Shown here piece after piece: positions 52,267-60,991 of a DNA stretch of 64,000 nt (positions are counted from its first letter, which is position 1; every line of letters starts with the position of its first letter). The stretch comes from Anaerolineae bacterium (GTDB taxonomy: Bacteria > Chloroflexota > Anaerolineae > Aggregatilineales > Phototrophicaceae). The stretch lies in contig JAJDUC010000074.1 of assembly GCA_022826865.1 (NCBI GenBank), positions 45,989-109,988 on the forward strand. Reading direction: 5' to 3'. A program made the translations under genes and the position numbers. The notes beneath the pieces are model-generated. The model was not told the DNA's origin. It did not search any database and saw nothing but the letters and a program-made list of their open reading frames with translations.

Positions 52267-53402
52267 CCCGCCAGTGATTTCTGATAAAAGCGGTGGGTCT
52301 TGTACACTTTGCCGCCGAGGCTAAGGCTGATTTTGATCAGCGGATTACTTTCCAGTATCCAGCCTGAATCCAGATAATCATATTGCGAGGGCAGCAAAGC
52401 CTTCATCACGGCCAATAGCATGGCCAACTCGACGCCTTTGTTGCGGTGTTCCAGCTTTACACCCATGAGCGGCATGCGCACGCTGCGGATGGATTTGCGG
52501 ATTTTCCAGTGCCAGGCCAGTTGCGCCAACGTGACGAATTCCGGCACGCCAGGACGGGGATAGGCGCGGCTCAAGGATTCATTGAAGTTGGGTATGGTGA
52601 GGGCGAAACCCACGGGCTCGCCGGCGATCTCGGCAAAAAAGGCCAGATCCGGCTCAACCAGCATGCCCAGGTCCGCCACCAGGGCCTCCAGTTCTTCGTC
52701 GTTCATTGGGATGAAACCCCAGTTCTTTTCCCAAGCGGCGTTATAGATCTCACGGAAGCGTACAAATTCGGCCTTTTTCTGGCGCGCGTTCATTTTGCGC
52801 ACGACGATGCCGCTTCTCTGCGCGGCGCGGCTCACAAGCCTTTCCAGCCGCTCCAGGGTATGGCTCTCTTCAATGCTGGCCCGATCCTGATAAATGCAAT
52901 GCAGATCCATTGCCTTTTGGAATCCGGCCGCTTCAATGAGCGCGGCATAATATGGCGGATTGTAGGGCATCATGATGACTGGCTGGCTGAAGTTGTCCAC
53001 CAAGAGCCCGCATTCTTCATTGGTGGTAAAACTGGCTGGCCCGCGTATGGCGTCGGCGCCTTTGGCGCGCAGCCACTCCGAAGCCGTCGCAAGCAGCGCG
53101 CCGGCAACTTCAACGTTGTCGATCGTCTCGAAGAGACCGAAGAAACCGACATTTTCGTTCTGATACCGATTGTGTTCGTGGTTGACGAAAGCGGCGATTG
53201 TGCCGACCATTTGCTCGGCTTTCCAGGCGGCGAAGTACCGGCCGTCCATGTACTTCCAGGCGGGATGCTTCGATTTGTCCAGCAGTTGACGGCGCATGGA
53301 AAGCAGCGGCGGCACCCAATTTGGATCATCGGCATAGTGCCGCCAGGGGAACTGAAAGAAAGCCTTAAACTCTCGTCGAGTGACGATGGGGCGGATTTCC
53401 AA
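52263..53402 (-). CDS. GNAT-like acyltransferase (YghO-like)
   Basis: A 379-residue protein resembling the YghO group of double-GNAT proteins: an opening FFQFPWRHYADDPNWVPPL, RYFAAWKAEQMVGTIAAFVNHEHN, GFFGLFETIDNVEVAGALLATA and GPASFTTNEECGLLVD. The C-terminal half is a second GNAT-like unit with LEHRNKGVELAMLLAV as the CoA loop. The substrate is unknown. It is convergent with the solute-binding protein, overlapping by 4 bases at the stops. Confidence 0.8.
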   Translation of the reverse strand: MEIRPIVTRREFKAFFQFPWRHYADDPNWVPPLLSMRRQLLDKSKHPAWKYMDGRYFAAWKAEQMVGTIAAFVNHEHNRYQNENVGFFGLFETIDNVEVAGALLATASEWLRAKGADAIRGPASFTTNEECGLLVDNFSQPVIMMPYNPPYYAALIEAAGFQKAMDLHCIYQDRASIEESHTLERLERLVSRAAQRSGIVVRKMNARQKKAEFVRFREIYNAAWEKNWGFIPMNDEELEALVADLGMLVEPDLAFFAEIAGEPVGFALTIPNFNESLSRAYPRPGVPEFVTLAQLAWHWKIRKSIRSVRMPLMGVKLEHRNKGVELAMLLAVMKALLPSQYDYLDSGWILESNPLIKISLSLGGKVYKTHRFYQKSLAG

Positions 53403-53463
53403 TAGAGTCGCTCCCGGCTATTGGCGCCTGCGGCAAAAGTTCAGGCGGATCGAATGGATCGTC

Positions 53464-53492
53464 TTGACAGCACCCTGCGCCGCTGCTATTAT
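53464..53492 (+). promoter_or_regulatory. Promoter for tRNA-Asn
   Basis: Consensus TTGACA (53464-53469), a 17-base spacer and TATTAT (53487-53492), ending 13 bases before the tRNA. Confidence 0.7.
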
Positions 53493-53505
53493 AGCGGCGT
53501 TTCAT

Positions 53506-53578
53506 TCCGTAGTAGCTCAATTGGCAGAGCAATCGGCTGTTAACCGATCGGTTCTTGGTTCAAGTCCAAGCTACGGAG
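53506..53578 (+). tRNA. tRNA-Asn (anticodon GTT)
   Basis: A 73-base cloverleaf. The acceptor stem is TCCGTAG/CTACGGA, the D arm is AGCTCAATTGGCAGAGC, the anticodon stem-loop contains CTGTTAA (anticodon GTT), and the T arm is CTTGGTTCAAGTCCAAG. CCA is not encoded. Confidence 0.96.
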
Positions 53579-53754
53579 CAGAAGTAAACGCAAGTAAGTC
53601 GTGCAAAATCTGCTGGGCATTTTGAAGCAAGAGTGGGCGAGCCTTGGCTCGACCGCATGTATGTCGCGAAAGACGACGCGCATTTTTTCAATTAATTACA
53701 TGCGTTTACTGAGATTTCGCTAGTTCAATCCCATTGCCGAGCTTGTCCACAAAC

Positions 53755-54702
53755 GTGAAGCCAATTGACGATATGCTGGAGCGCGCGCAAGGCTGTCTTC
53801 TTGGGCAGCTTGCCGGCGACGCGCTGGGCAGCCTGGTTGAGTTCAAGACCCCGGACGAGATTAGGCGTGAATACCCTGGCGACGTCCGCGATCTAGCCGA
53901 TGGCGGGACCTGGAACACAATAGCCGGCCAGCCCACTGACGATTCCGAAATGGCCTTGATGCTGGCCCGCTCGCTGGCCGAGCGGGGGCGCTACAATCGC
54001 GAAGCAGCCAGGGAAGCTTATATCCGTTGGCTGGACTCCGACCCATTTGATTGCGGCACGACGGTCTTCTCCGGCCTGCGCGGCCAGCCCAATCCTGAAA
54101 GCCAGGCGAACGGCGCGCTGATGCGAATCAGCCCTTTAGGCATCTTCGGCGCCAAGCATACTTTGGAGCAAGTGGCGAATTGGGCGCGCCAGGACGCGGC
54201 GCTCACCCATCCTCATCCCGTCTGTCTGCAAGCCAACGCCTTGATGGCGATGGCGATTGCGCATGCGGTCCGCGCGGGCGTCAATGGCAGCGATTTGTAT
54301 GAGCTTGTCCTGACCTGGGCTACGGACATGGCGGTGGACGCAAGCCTTCTCGATATTATCAAGCGTGCCGCCGAAGCGCCGCCGGCCGACTATGTCCAGC
54401 TCCAGGGTTGGGTTCTGATCGCATTTCGCAATGCCCTTTGGCAACTCCTGCATGCCCCTGATACAGAGCATGCCATTATCGACAGCGTCATGCGCGGCGG
54501 AGACACCGATACCAACGCCGCCATCGCCGGCGCCTTGCTGGGCGCGGTCCATGGCCGGAATGCCATTCCCGAGCGCTGGGTCAAATGCATTCTGAATTGC
54601 CGGCCCGCGGCCGGGCGCGCCCAAGTGCGCCGGCCGCGCCCGAAACGCTTCTGGCCGATTGACGCAATGGAGCTGGCTGGACGATTGATCGGGATCGATT
54701 GA
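53755..54702 (+). CDS. ADP-ribosylglycohydrolase (DraG-like)
   Basis: A 315-residue enzyme of the ADP-ribosylhydrolase family, which removes ADP-ribose from proteins or nucleotides using two Mg ions. The metal-binding blocks are PTDDSEMALMLARSL and GGDTDTNAAIAGALLGAVHG; GCLLGQLAGDALGSLVEF and NGALMRISPLGIF complete the signature. The start is uncertain: GTG at 53755 fits homology best, TTG at 53734 and ATG at 53773 are alternatives, and none has a strong ribosome-binding site. No ADP-ribosyltransferase partner is nearby. Confidence 0.88.
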   Translation: MKPIDDMLERAQGCLLGQLAGDALGSLVEFKTPDEIRREYPGDVRDLADGGTWNTIAGQPTDDSEMALMLARSLAERGRYNREAAREAYIRWLDSDPFDCGTTVFSGLRGQPNPESQANGALMRISPLGIFGAKHTLEQVANWARQDAALTHPHPVCLQANALMAMAIAHAVRAGVNGSDLYELVLTWATDMAVDASLLDIIKRAAEAPPADYVQLQGWVLIAFRNALWQLLHAPDTEHAIIDSVMRGGDTDTNAAIAGALLGAVHGRNAIPERWVKCILNCRPAAGRAQVRRPRPKRFWPIDAMELAGRLIGID

Positions 54703-54774
54703 CTCGACCCGAAATCAGATTTGAGCGACATGCGCAGGCAGCCAACTGCCTACCCGAATGAAAATTTATTCAAT

Positions 54775-55542
54775 CTAGCGATTCAGTTCATATATCAGGC
54801 GAAGCCCGTCCAGTGTGAGTTCGGGAGCGACCTCGTCGATCATGTTGATATGCGCATTGAAAACATCCGCCAGGCCGCCTGTGGCTACGACCCGCGTGGA
54901 AGGCGCGCCGAGCTGCGCGATGATGCGGGACAAGAGCGCCTCGATCATGCCGACGTAGCCCCAGAAAAGGCCCGATTGCAGGGCGTGAATCGTATTGCGT
55001 CCGACGGGCTGCGGCGGCGGGACCAGGTCCACTTTGTGCAGCTGGGCCGCCCGGCTGACCAAAGAGTCATGCGCCAGGCCGATTCCGGGGGCGATCACCC
55101 CTCCGATGTATTCGTCCCTGGCGGAAAGCACATCGAAATTGGTCGATGTGCCGAAGTCGACACTTACGGCAGGCGCGCCATAGAGTTGCGACAAGGCGAC
55201 CGCATTGCAGAGCCGATCGGCGCCGGCCTGTTCCGGCATGTCAATGGCGATTGAAATCCCGAGCTGGGTCCGGCTGCTCACGCTGATAGGCTCAAGCTTC
55301 AAGTAACGGCGAACCAGATCTTGAAAAGTCGGCGTCAAACTGGGAACCACGCTGCTCATGCAGACCGCGCTGACGGCGCTGAAATCGACTTCGGCCGTAT
55401 TGAGGAAGTTGCGCAACAGCACGGCGTATTCGTCGGTCATCTTTTCCGCAACGGTGCGCGCCCGCCAGGATAGACGCCAAGCGCTTTCATCCCACAGGCC
55501 GAGGTGGATATTAGTATTGCCGATGTCAACTGCCAGCAGCAT
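54775..55542 (-). CDS. coaX: Type III pantothenate kinase
   Basis: A 255-residue ASKHA-fold kinase that phosphorylates pantothenate in the first step of CoA synthesis. The phosphate loop is LAVDIGNTNIHLGL, the family motif GADRLCNAVAL is near residue 105, and VDFGTSTNFDV is phosphate 2. ATG at 55542 was chosen because GGAGAGG precedes it; a start four codons upstream is possible. It is convergent with the ADP-ribosylglycohydrolase. Confidence 0.94.
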   Translation of the reverse strand: MLLAVDIGNTNIHLGLWDESAWRLSWRARTVAEKMTDEYAVLLRNFLNTAEVDFSAVSAVCMSSVVPSLTPTFQDLVRRYLKLEPISVSSRTQLGISIAIDMPEQAGADRLCNAVALSQLYGAPAVSVDFGTSTNFDVLSARDEYIGGVIAPGIGLAHDSLVSRAAQLHKVDLVPPPQPVGRNTIHALQSGLFWGYVGMIEALLSRIIAQLGAPSTRVVATGGLADVFNAHINMIDEVAPELTLDGLRLIYELNR

Positions 55543-55638
55543 GGTCCTCTCCATTTCAAGCGGGCCTTATTCGGCGGCGCCCGTCTGCCAAGGGCGCAAT
55601 TGGGCGCGGCCACGAGCGTAGCGTTGGACGCGCTAGGC

Positions 55639-55644
55639 TATAAT
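55639..55644 (+). promoter_or_regulatory. Promoter -10 (TATAAT) for the acetyltransferase gene
   Basis: A perfect TATAAT lies 54 bases before the ATG at 55698; no clear -35. Confidence 0.4.
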
Positions 55645-55697
55645 TATAGTTGAAGCGGGGCTTTCCGGACGCGGGCAAAGCGGGTGAGGTTTCTTTT

Positions 55698-56633
55698 ATG
55701 TTGGTGCGCCAGGCGACCCTGGATGACACAGCCAGCATCGTGGCGCTGTTCACGGAGCGAGTCTCCATTTGGCAGCGGCTTGATGCTTCGGGCCAGGTAG
55801 AAAACCGGCCATACGAGCAACTGACCATCTATGAACGCTGGCTGCACGGCGGCGCATGGATGTCGCTGGAGACGGGCGCAATCTGGCTCAACCATCTTCT
55901 CAGCGGCAATGGCCTGGTCTATGTCGTTGCTGGCGAAGGCGGCATACTGGCTTATGCTGAAGCCTTCGTCAATCGCGAACTGACGCCGATGGGCACGCAT
56001 TTGCACTTGGCTGAGTTGCTGGTCGACGAAGGTTGCGACGACGATGTTCATCTTCTCCTGGCAAATGCGATATGTCGGGACGCCCGCGGACCGGGACGAC
56101 TCTCCGTCAGCTTTCCCGAATACGACCGGGAAGCGGCGACCTATTATCGCAAGTACTTCAGCGCCAACGAAACAATGCGTTTGGCGCGATACACGCTGGC
56201 GGCGCAAGTTGGCCAAAGCTTTTACAAAAGCCAGGATTATGACAAAACCGATGCGAGCATGATTGACGGTTGGGCGCTAGCGGCGGGGCGCACAACCAGC
56301 CCCCGCGCATTATGGGAGAGCGAGTGGACGGAACACTGGAGCGGCATTCCGCAAATCATCAAGCGCAGCAAGCAGCGCCAATATGTGAATGCCTCCGGCC
56401 ACGAGGCGCTGGTCTGCTTTCATCAGCAGCTTTACAACGATCGAAATGCCGATGTCTATTGCTGGTCGCCGCGCAACCTCAGCACGCAGTTGCTGGTGGC
56501 GATCCGCGATATGGGCCACCGCAATGGCTATCGTATGCTGACGCTGGCCTTGCCCGATTCCGCGGCCGAGTTGCTGCCGAGCGATACCAGCGTCGATCCC
56601 AATCAGCAGGTTATCGCCATCGCCAACATTTGA
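55698..56633 (+). CDS. GNAT-like N-acetyltransferase
   Basis: A 311-residue protein. The opening LVRQATLDDTASIVALF is a typical GNAT start, GLVYVVAGEGGILAYAEAFV and HLHLAELLVDEG are the central strands, and CoA-loop features are weak. The C-terminal about 140 residues contain RQYVNASGHEALVCFHQQ and may form a second degenerate GNAT unit. The substrate is unknown. The start at 55698 lies downstream of a TATAAT box; an upstream in-frame ATG at 55650 adds 16 unrelated residues. Confidence 0.68.
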   Translation: MLVRQATLDDTASIVALFTERVSIWQRLDASGQVENRPYEQLTIYERWLHGGAWMSLETGAIWLNHLLSGNGLVYVVAGEGGILAYAEAFVNRELTPMGTHLHLAELLVDEGCDDDVHLLLANAICRDARGPGRLSVSFPEYDREAATYYRKYFSANETMRLARYTLAAQVGQSFYKSQDYDKTDASMIDGWALAAGRTTSPRALWESEWTEHWSGIPQIIKRSKQRQYVNASGHEALVCFHQQLYNDRNADVYCWSPRNLSTQLLVAIRDMGHRNGYRMLTLALPDSAAELLPSDTSVDPNQQVIAIANI

Positions 56634-56750
56634 ACCTGACGCTTGCGGATTAGAATCCGAACGGGCCGGCGCGCGACGCATGGCCTTGCCTGCGCTATTC
56701 CCCTCGAGCTATTATGGCGCTGTCAAAGATTCCAAATGAGGCGACTGTAG

Positions 56751-58172
56751 ATGCAAGCAAAAAAGGATATCGCCGATTGGCTGGATGAACATCAACTGCG
56801 ATTCACGCGCATGTCAGACAAAATCTGGGATAACCCGGAATTGCAATTCGTCGAATTCAAAGCCTCGAAGCTGCAAGCCGATTTTCTGGCGGCGGAGGGC
56901 TTTCGCATCACATGGGACCTGGGCGGGATCAGCACGGCCTTTGTGGCGGAATGGGGATCGGGCAAGCCAGTCATCGCCTTCGCCGGCGAATACGACGCCT
57001 TGCCCGGCCTGTCACAGAAAGATCAGAGCGCGCCCGAGCCAATAAGCCAGGGCGAAGCCGGCCACGGCTGCGGGCACAATCTGCTGGGCACGGGCTGCCT
57101 GGCGGCGGCGGTCGCCTTCAAGGCCTGGCTGCAAGTCGGGGGACATGCCGGAACGGTGCGCTATTATGGCTGCCCGGCGGAAGAAGGCGGCAGCGGCAAA
57201 GTCTTCATGGGACGGGCCGGCGCTTTTGAAAACCTCGATGCGACCTTCAACTGGCACCCCTGGTATATCAATTCAGCGATGAAGGGCAGTTTGCTCAGCG
57301 TCAATCGCTACTATTTCCGATTCAAAGGCAGGACCGCGCACGCCGCTGCTGATCCGCATTCTGGCCGCTCGGCTTTGGATGCGCTGGAATTGATGAATAT
57401 CGGCGTGAATTATTTGCGCGAGCATGTGACTGATGATGTCCGCCTGCACTACGCCATCCTCAGCGGCGGGCTTGCGCCGAATGTCGTGCCGGACTACGCG
57501 GAAAGCTATTATTATGTGCGCGCCATTGAGCCAGATAACCTTGAGGACGTCAGCCAGCGCGTCATACGCATTGCCCGGGGCGCGGCGATGATGACTGATA
57601 CGGAAGTCGAAGTTGTTTACAAATCGGGCTCCACGCGCGTATTGTCCAACGAGGTCCTGGCCGACTTGCAATTTGATGTGATGTCCGCGCTCGGCGGCAT
57701 CGATTTCACAGCGGCCGAGCAGGCTTATGCGGCGGAAATCAACGAGAACTTCGGCGACGCCAATTTCAACACTTTGGTGGAGCGATACGGCGTCGATCCG
57801 GCTGCCGCGGCGCGCCCGCTGATTGGAGAGGTGCTGCCGAGCGCGGACAAGGGCTACGTCTCGCCGGGTTCTTCCGACATGGGGGATATGAGTTGGTACG
57901 CGCCTTGCAGCATGCTGCAGACGGCGACCTGGGCCAGCCGGGCCGCGGCCCATTCCTGGGGCGTGGTCGCGACCGGGCGGACGTCAATCGGCCACAAAGG
58001 CATGATGTACGCCGCGAAGGTGATGGCGATCGCGGCTGCTGAACTGGCGCTGTCGCCGGCGCTGCTTGAGCGGGCTCGGCAAGAGTTTGAAAAGGCCATC
58101 GCGCGGACGCATTATGTTTGCCCGATACCGCCGGATGTAGGTCCGCCGCAGCACGAACATCCCTTGCGCTGA
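56751..58172 (+). CDS. M20D-family amidohydrolase (AbgB-like)
   Basis: A 473-residue di-zinc peptidase. Features are FAGEYDALPGLSQKD, the zinc ligands in GHGCGHNLLG and CPAEEGGSGK, the dimerisation domain beginning FRFKGRTAHAAADPHSGRSA, and the final GHKGMMYAAKVMA. The pattern is that of AbgB, which with AbgA cleaves p-aminobenzoyl-glutamate, and of related N-acyl amino-acid hydrolases. No AbgA or AbgT gene is adjacent, so the substrate is open. It is convergent with the DUF218 gene. Confidence 0.92.
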   Translation: MQAKKDIADWLDEHQLRFTRMSDKIWDNPELQFVEFKASKLQADFLAAEGFRITWDLGGISTAFVAEWGSGKPVIAFAGEYDALPGLSQKDQSAPEPISQGEAGHGCGHNLLGTGCLAAAVAFKAWLQVGGHAGTVRYYGCPAEEGGSGKVFMGRAGAFENLDATFNWHPWYINSAMKGSLLSVNRYYFRFKGRTAHAAADPHSGRSALDALELMNIGVNYLREHVTDDVRLHYAILSGGLAPNVVPDYAESYYYVRAIEPDNLEDVSQRVIRIARGAAMMTDTEVEVVYKSGSTRVLSNEVLADLQFDVMSALGGIDFTAAEQAYAAEINENFGDANFNTLVERYGVDPAAAARPLIGEVLPSADKGYVSPGSSDMGDMSWYAPCSMLQTATWASRAAAHSWGVVATGRTSIGHKGMMYAAKVMAIAAAELALSPALLERARQEFEKAIARTHYVCPIPPDVGPPQHEHPLR

Positions 58173-58289
58173 GTTTGACAGAAACCAACAGATTCAGCGT
58201 GTACCTGCGAATGGGAAAGGGGCGCGGTTCCCGGGGACTTTAGCGATCACGCTGCCATATTGCTCGATCTTTCCATCCCGCTTTGGCCA

Positions 58290-58952
58290 TCAATCCCTCA
58301 CAAGCCGCTCGTCGTAGCCCGTTGCGACCAGTTGCTCGAAGGCGGCCCAAGCTTCGGCCGGGATCTCTTGCGGCGCTTGAAAGCCGTTCTCGCCGTAGAT
58401 CTTGACGCGCTGAAAATCACCGACGATGTGCTGGATGACCGCATCTCGCGGCAGGTCTCCAGTGAGATAGTCGCGGAGAGAAATCGGCGGAGAAGACACG
58501 ACGAAGTCGACGCCGCGCCAAAGCTTGAGTGCTGTCGCCAGCACGCGCCGCTCCATATAGGGTTTCTGCAGCATGATAAATGATTGAAATCGCAGACCTC
58601 GAGCCTGAAGCATCTGGCGCGTGAACTTGAAGTTCTCGCCCGTATTCGCGGAAAGGTTTTCGATCAAAATGCGGTCCGCGGGGAGGCCCGCAGCGCGGGC
58701 GCGGCTGGCGAAATATTCGGCTTCGGGCTTGTCCCAGAAGACGTTGAGCGCGGCATCTTGCTGAATCACGCCGCCGGAGAAAAGCAGCCAGGGCGCGTAA
58801 CCCGCGCTGTATAACTCGATGGCGTAATCGGCGACGCGGATGTCGTGGCTGCAAAGGACGAAGATGCAGTCGGCGCGGCGCAGCTTGTGGCCGACCAACA
58901 TGTAGTCCCAGACGATTTGAACAAGGGGCTCGACGTTCCGGATTTCGTCCAA
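58290..58952 (-). CDS. DUF218/YdcF-family protein, cytoplasmic
   Basis: A 220-residue DUF218 protein without a membrane anchor: ADCIFVLCSHDIRVADYAIEL, LLFSGGV, ILIENLSANTGENFKFT and FIMLQKPYMERRVLAT. It resembles E. coli YdcF, which binds SAM in vitro, more than the anchored ElyC type at 28234. It lies 36 bp after the Uma2 gene and is the last of a minus-strand run beginning at corA. Confidence 0.88.
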   Translation of the reverse strand: MDEIRNVEPLVQIVWDYMLVGHKLRRADCIFVLCSHDIRVADYAIELYSAGYAPWLLFSGGVIQQDAALNVFWDKPEAEYFASRARAAGLPADRILIENLSANTGENFKFTRQMLQARGLRFQSFIMLQKPYMERRVLATALKLWRGVDFVVSSPPISLRDYLTGDLPRDAVIQHIVGDFQRVKIYGENGFQAPQEIPAEAWAAFEQLVATGYDERLVRD

Positions 58953-58988
58953 GACTTAGGCAACTGCGCTGACTATTGCGCAAGTCAA

Positions 58989-59558
58989 TTAATCTGGCAG
59001 GATTTCGCTTACCAGAATCTCAAAGCCCGGCAAGACTTCTCCGCCAGACAGTGTATCGGATTCCTTCAACGTGACAGACCCGTCCACGGTATGCGCAGCG
59101 ACGCAACGCAAATCGGGATATACAATCCAGACTAGCCCTGCCCCCGCCTTGAGCAGTTGCTGGATTTTCTTCTCAATATCATCGGCGGTATTGCTCGGCG
59201 AGGTAATTTCGACAGCCAAGTCGGGCGCAACCGTCAGAGGCGCTCGCGTCAACCTTGCCGGCAAACGATCCGATGAAATGAAGGCAATGTCGATGCCGCG
59301 CAGAGTGTCTTTGCCTTCAGGATTGCGCTCCAGTACAAATGGCACGCCGCCAGCCAAAACGCGTCCAAGCTTCCGCTTCTGCACATAAACCGCTAGCGCT
59401 CCCGAAAGTGTGCCGAGAATTGCAGCGTGAATCGGATTGGGCAAGGGCATGTCGACGATTTCTCCTTCAACGAGTTCAACGATGCGGTCTTCATATTCGG
59501 GATGCTCGACAATTTGAAGGAACTCGTCGACGCCAATGACTTGCCGATCAATAATCAT
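58989..59558 (-). CDS. Uma2-family (DUF820) PD-(D/E)xK endonuclease-like protein
   Basis: A 189-residue protein of a family greatly expanded in Cyanobacteria and Chloroflexota. ELVEGEIVDMPLPNPIHAAI is the N-terminal signature, and the nuclease core is GIDIAFISSDR, APDLAVEITSPSN and a following Lys (IEKKIQQLLKAGAGLVWIVYP). A restriction or transposon-linked role has been proposed for the family but not shown. ATG at 59558 follows GGAAGGA; a GTG at 59582 is an alternative start. Confidence 0.85.
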   Translation of the reverse strand: MIIDRQVIGVDEFLQIVEHPEYEDRIVELVEGEIVDMPLPNPIHAAILGTLSGALAVYVQKRKLGRVLAGGVPFVLERNPEGKDTLRGIDIAFISSDRLPARLTRAPLTVAPDLAVEITSPSNTADDIEKKIQQLLKAGAGLVWIVYPDLRCVAAHTVDGSVTLKESDTLSGGEVLPGFEILVSEILPD

Positions 59559-59589
59559 AATGAGATCGTGTCCTTCCACCACTACGGCC

Positions 59590-60222
59590 TTAGAGCAGCT
59601 TCATTGTACCAGGTTCGTCTTTTGAGACAAATTGCTTCAAAACCTGAAAATCGGCTTCAAGCGTCTCGCGCTGATTGGCGTTGTAGAGCGCGGCGGCCGG
59701 ATGATAGAGCGGCAGGACAGCAGCCCGGCCATAGTCCGTACGCGCGTTGATGACCGTGCCGTGGATCTGGCTAATCTTCTGGCCGGCCTGGAAAGCGCCG
59801 AAGCGCCGCAAGATGAACTCCATGGAGAAACGACCGAGGGTGGCGATGACTTTCGGCTGGATGATGCCGATTTGCCGTTCGAGAAATGGCGCGTAGAGAT
59901 CAATCTCGTTCTTTAGCGGGTCGCGATTGTCGGGCGGACGATCTTTAAGGATGTTGGTGACGTAGACATCCTCGCGCTTGAGGGCAATGGACTCGAGCAA
60001 TTCGTCCAGTACGCGGCCGGAAGCGCCACAGAAGGGACGGCCTTGCTCGGCTTCGTTTTTGCCGGGCGCTTCGCCTATGAACATGATATCGGCGTAATGA
60101 TCGCCCTGCCCGATCACCGGATAATAGTTGTTGCGCCGGCGATATTCGTAAAGCGGCGACTCCTTGAGGTTGACCAGCGCGTCTTTGATTTCGCGCAGCT
60201 GTTCGGTCCGGTCGGACGACAT
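59590..60222 (-). CDS. Uracil-DNA glycosylase, family 4-like, lacking Fe-S cysteines
   Basis: A 210-residue UDG-fold protein. Motif 1 is MFIGEAPGKNEAEQGRPFCGASG and motif 2 is LPLYHPAAALYN, as in family 4 (thermostable) UDGs, with YVTNILKDRPPDNRDP between them. Family 4 enzymes hold a 4Fe-4S cluster with four Cys, but here the corresponding sites are not Cys (SPLYEYR at the N-terminus, KDRPP and DLYAPFL later), and the only Cys is in RPFC. Uracil excision is therefore likely but without the cluster. It is 74 bp from the Nudix gene. Confidence 0.85.
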   Translation of the reverse strand: MSSDRTEQLREIKDALVNLKESPLYEYRRRNNYYPVIGQGDHYADIMFIGEAPGKNEAEQGRPFCGASGRVLDELLESIALKREDVYVTNILKDRPPDNRDPLKNEIDLYAPFLERQIGIIQPKVIATLGRFSMEFILRRFGAFQAGQKISQIHGTVINARTDYGRAAVLPLYHPAAALYNANQRETLEADFQVLKQFVSKDEPGTMKLL

Positions 60223-60296
60223 AATTGGCCCGCTTTCCCCCGTCAACAATCAAAGTGTAACACAGGCGCTCGGCGGCGGCGAAGCTACTGATCAGC

Positions 60297-60974
60297 CTAT
60301 TCGGATGGCAGCCGGGCGAAGGCCTTGCGCAGGAGGCGGCGCAGGGACTCATCGATGGCGGCGCCCTCGTCGAGCGCGTCGGCGGATTTGAGCCAGCGGA
60401 ACCGGGTTGATTCGCCTTGCGCGGGCGCGAGGGCGCCCGGCCGGCTTGTCGCCAGGACGTAGCGGAAATCCAGGTGCAAGTGCTGCGGCGCTTCGCCGCT
60501 CTCGGGAATTGTATGCACATCGTAGTCGATCGGACTCGGCGCTTCGCCCGGTGGGAAATGTTCCAGATCGGGCAAGCCCGTTTCTTCACGCGCCTCGCGC
60601 AGAGCGGCCCGGGCGAGGTCGGTTTCGTATTCGATGTGCCCGCCGACTTGCAGCCAGCGGCCAAGGCGCTTGTGAAAATGCAGAAGCGCTCGCCCCGAGC
60701 TCAAATCAACAACGAGGGCGGAGGCGGTGATATGCCCGATTTCGCAACTCATGCTCAAAATGTCGGGATGCGCGGCAATCAACTGCTTGATGAGCTGAAT
60801 GTCCCGGGCTTCTTTGTCGTCGGCGGGCTGATGCGCATCCAACATGCGTGTCAAGCGATTCAGGGTGTCGCCGAGATTAAAGCGGTACAGATCGAGGAGG
60901 TTCCCCCGCAGCGTCTCCAGCTTTTGCTCCGGGGATTGGTCCCGCCACAGCGGTAGGCGGGCATGGCGCGGCAT
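60297..60974 (-). CDS. Nudix hydrolase
   Basis: A 225-residue protein. A helical N-terminal region of about 75 residues precedes the Nudix domain: GGHIEYETDLARAALREAREETGL, in which REAREE is intact but the first Glu of the box is Thr (with a Glu just before it). Nudix enzymes hydrolyse nucleoside diphosphates linked to another moiety. ATG at 60974 was chosen because upstream in-frame sequence lies within the rnd gene and is not protein-like. It follows rnd by 17 bp. Confidence 0.86.
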   Translation of the reverse strand: MPRHARLPLWRDQSPEQKLETLRGNLLDLYRFNLGDTLNRLTRMLDAHQPADDKEARDIQLIKQLIAAHPDILSMSCEIGHITASALVVDLSSGRALLHFHKRLGRWLQVGGHIEYETDLARAALREAREETGLPDLEHFPPGEAPSPIDYDVHTIPESGEAPQHLHLDFRYVLATSRPGALAPAQGESTRFRWLKSADALDEGAAIDESLRRLLRKAFARLPSE

Positions 60975-60991
60975 CGGAGTCGCCTGCCCCG

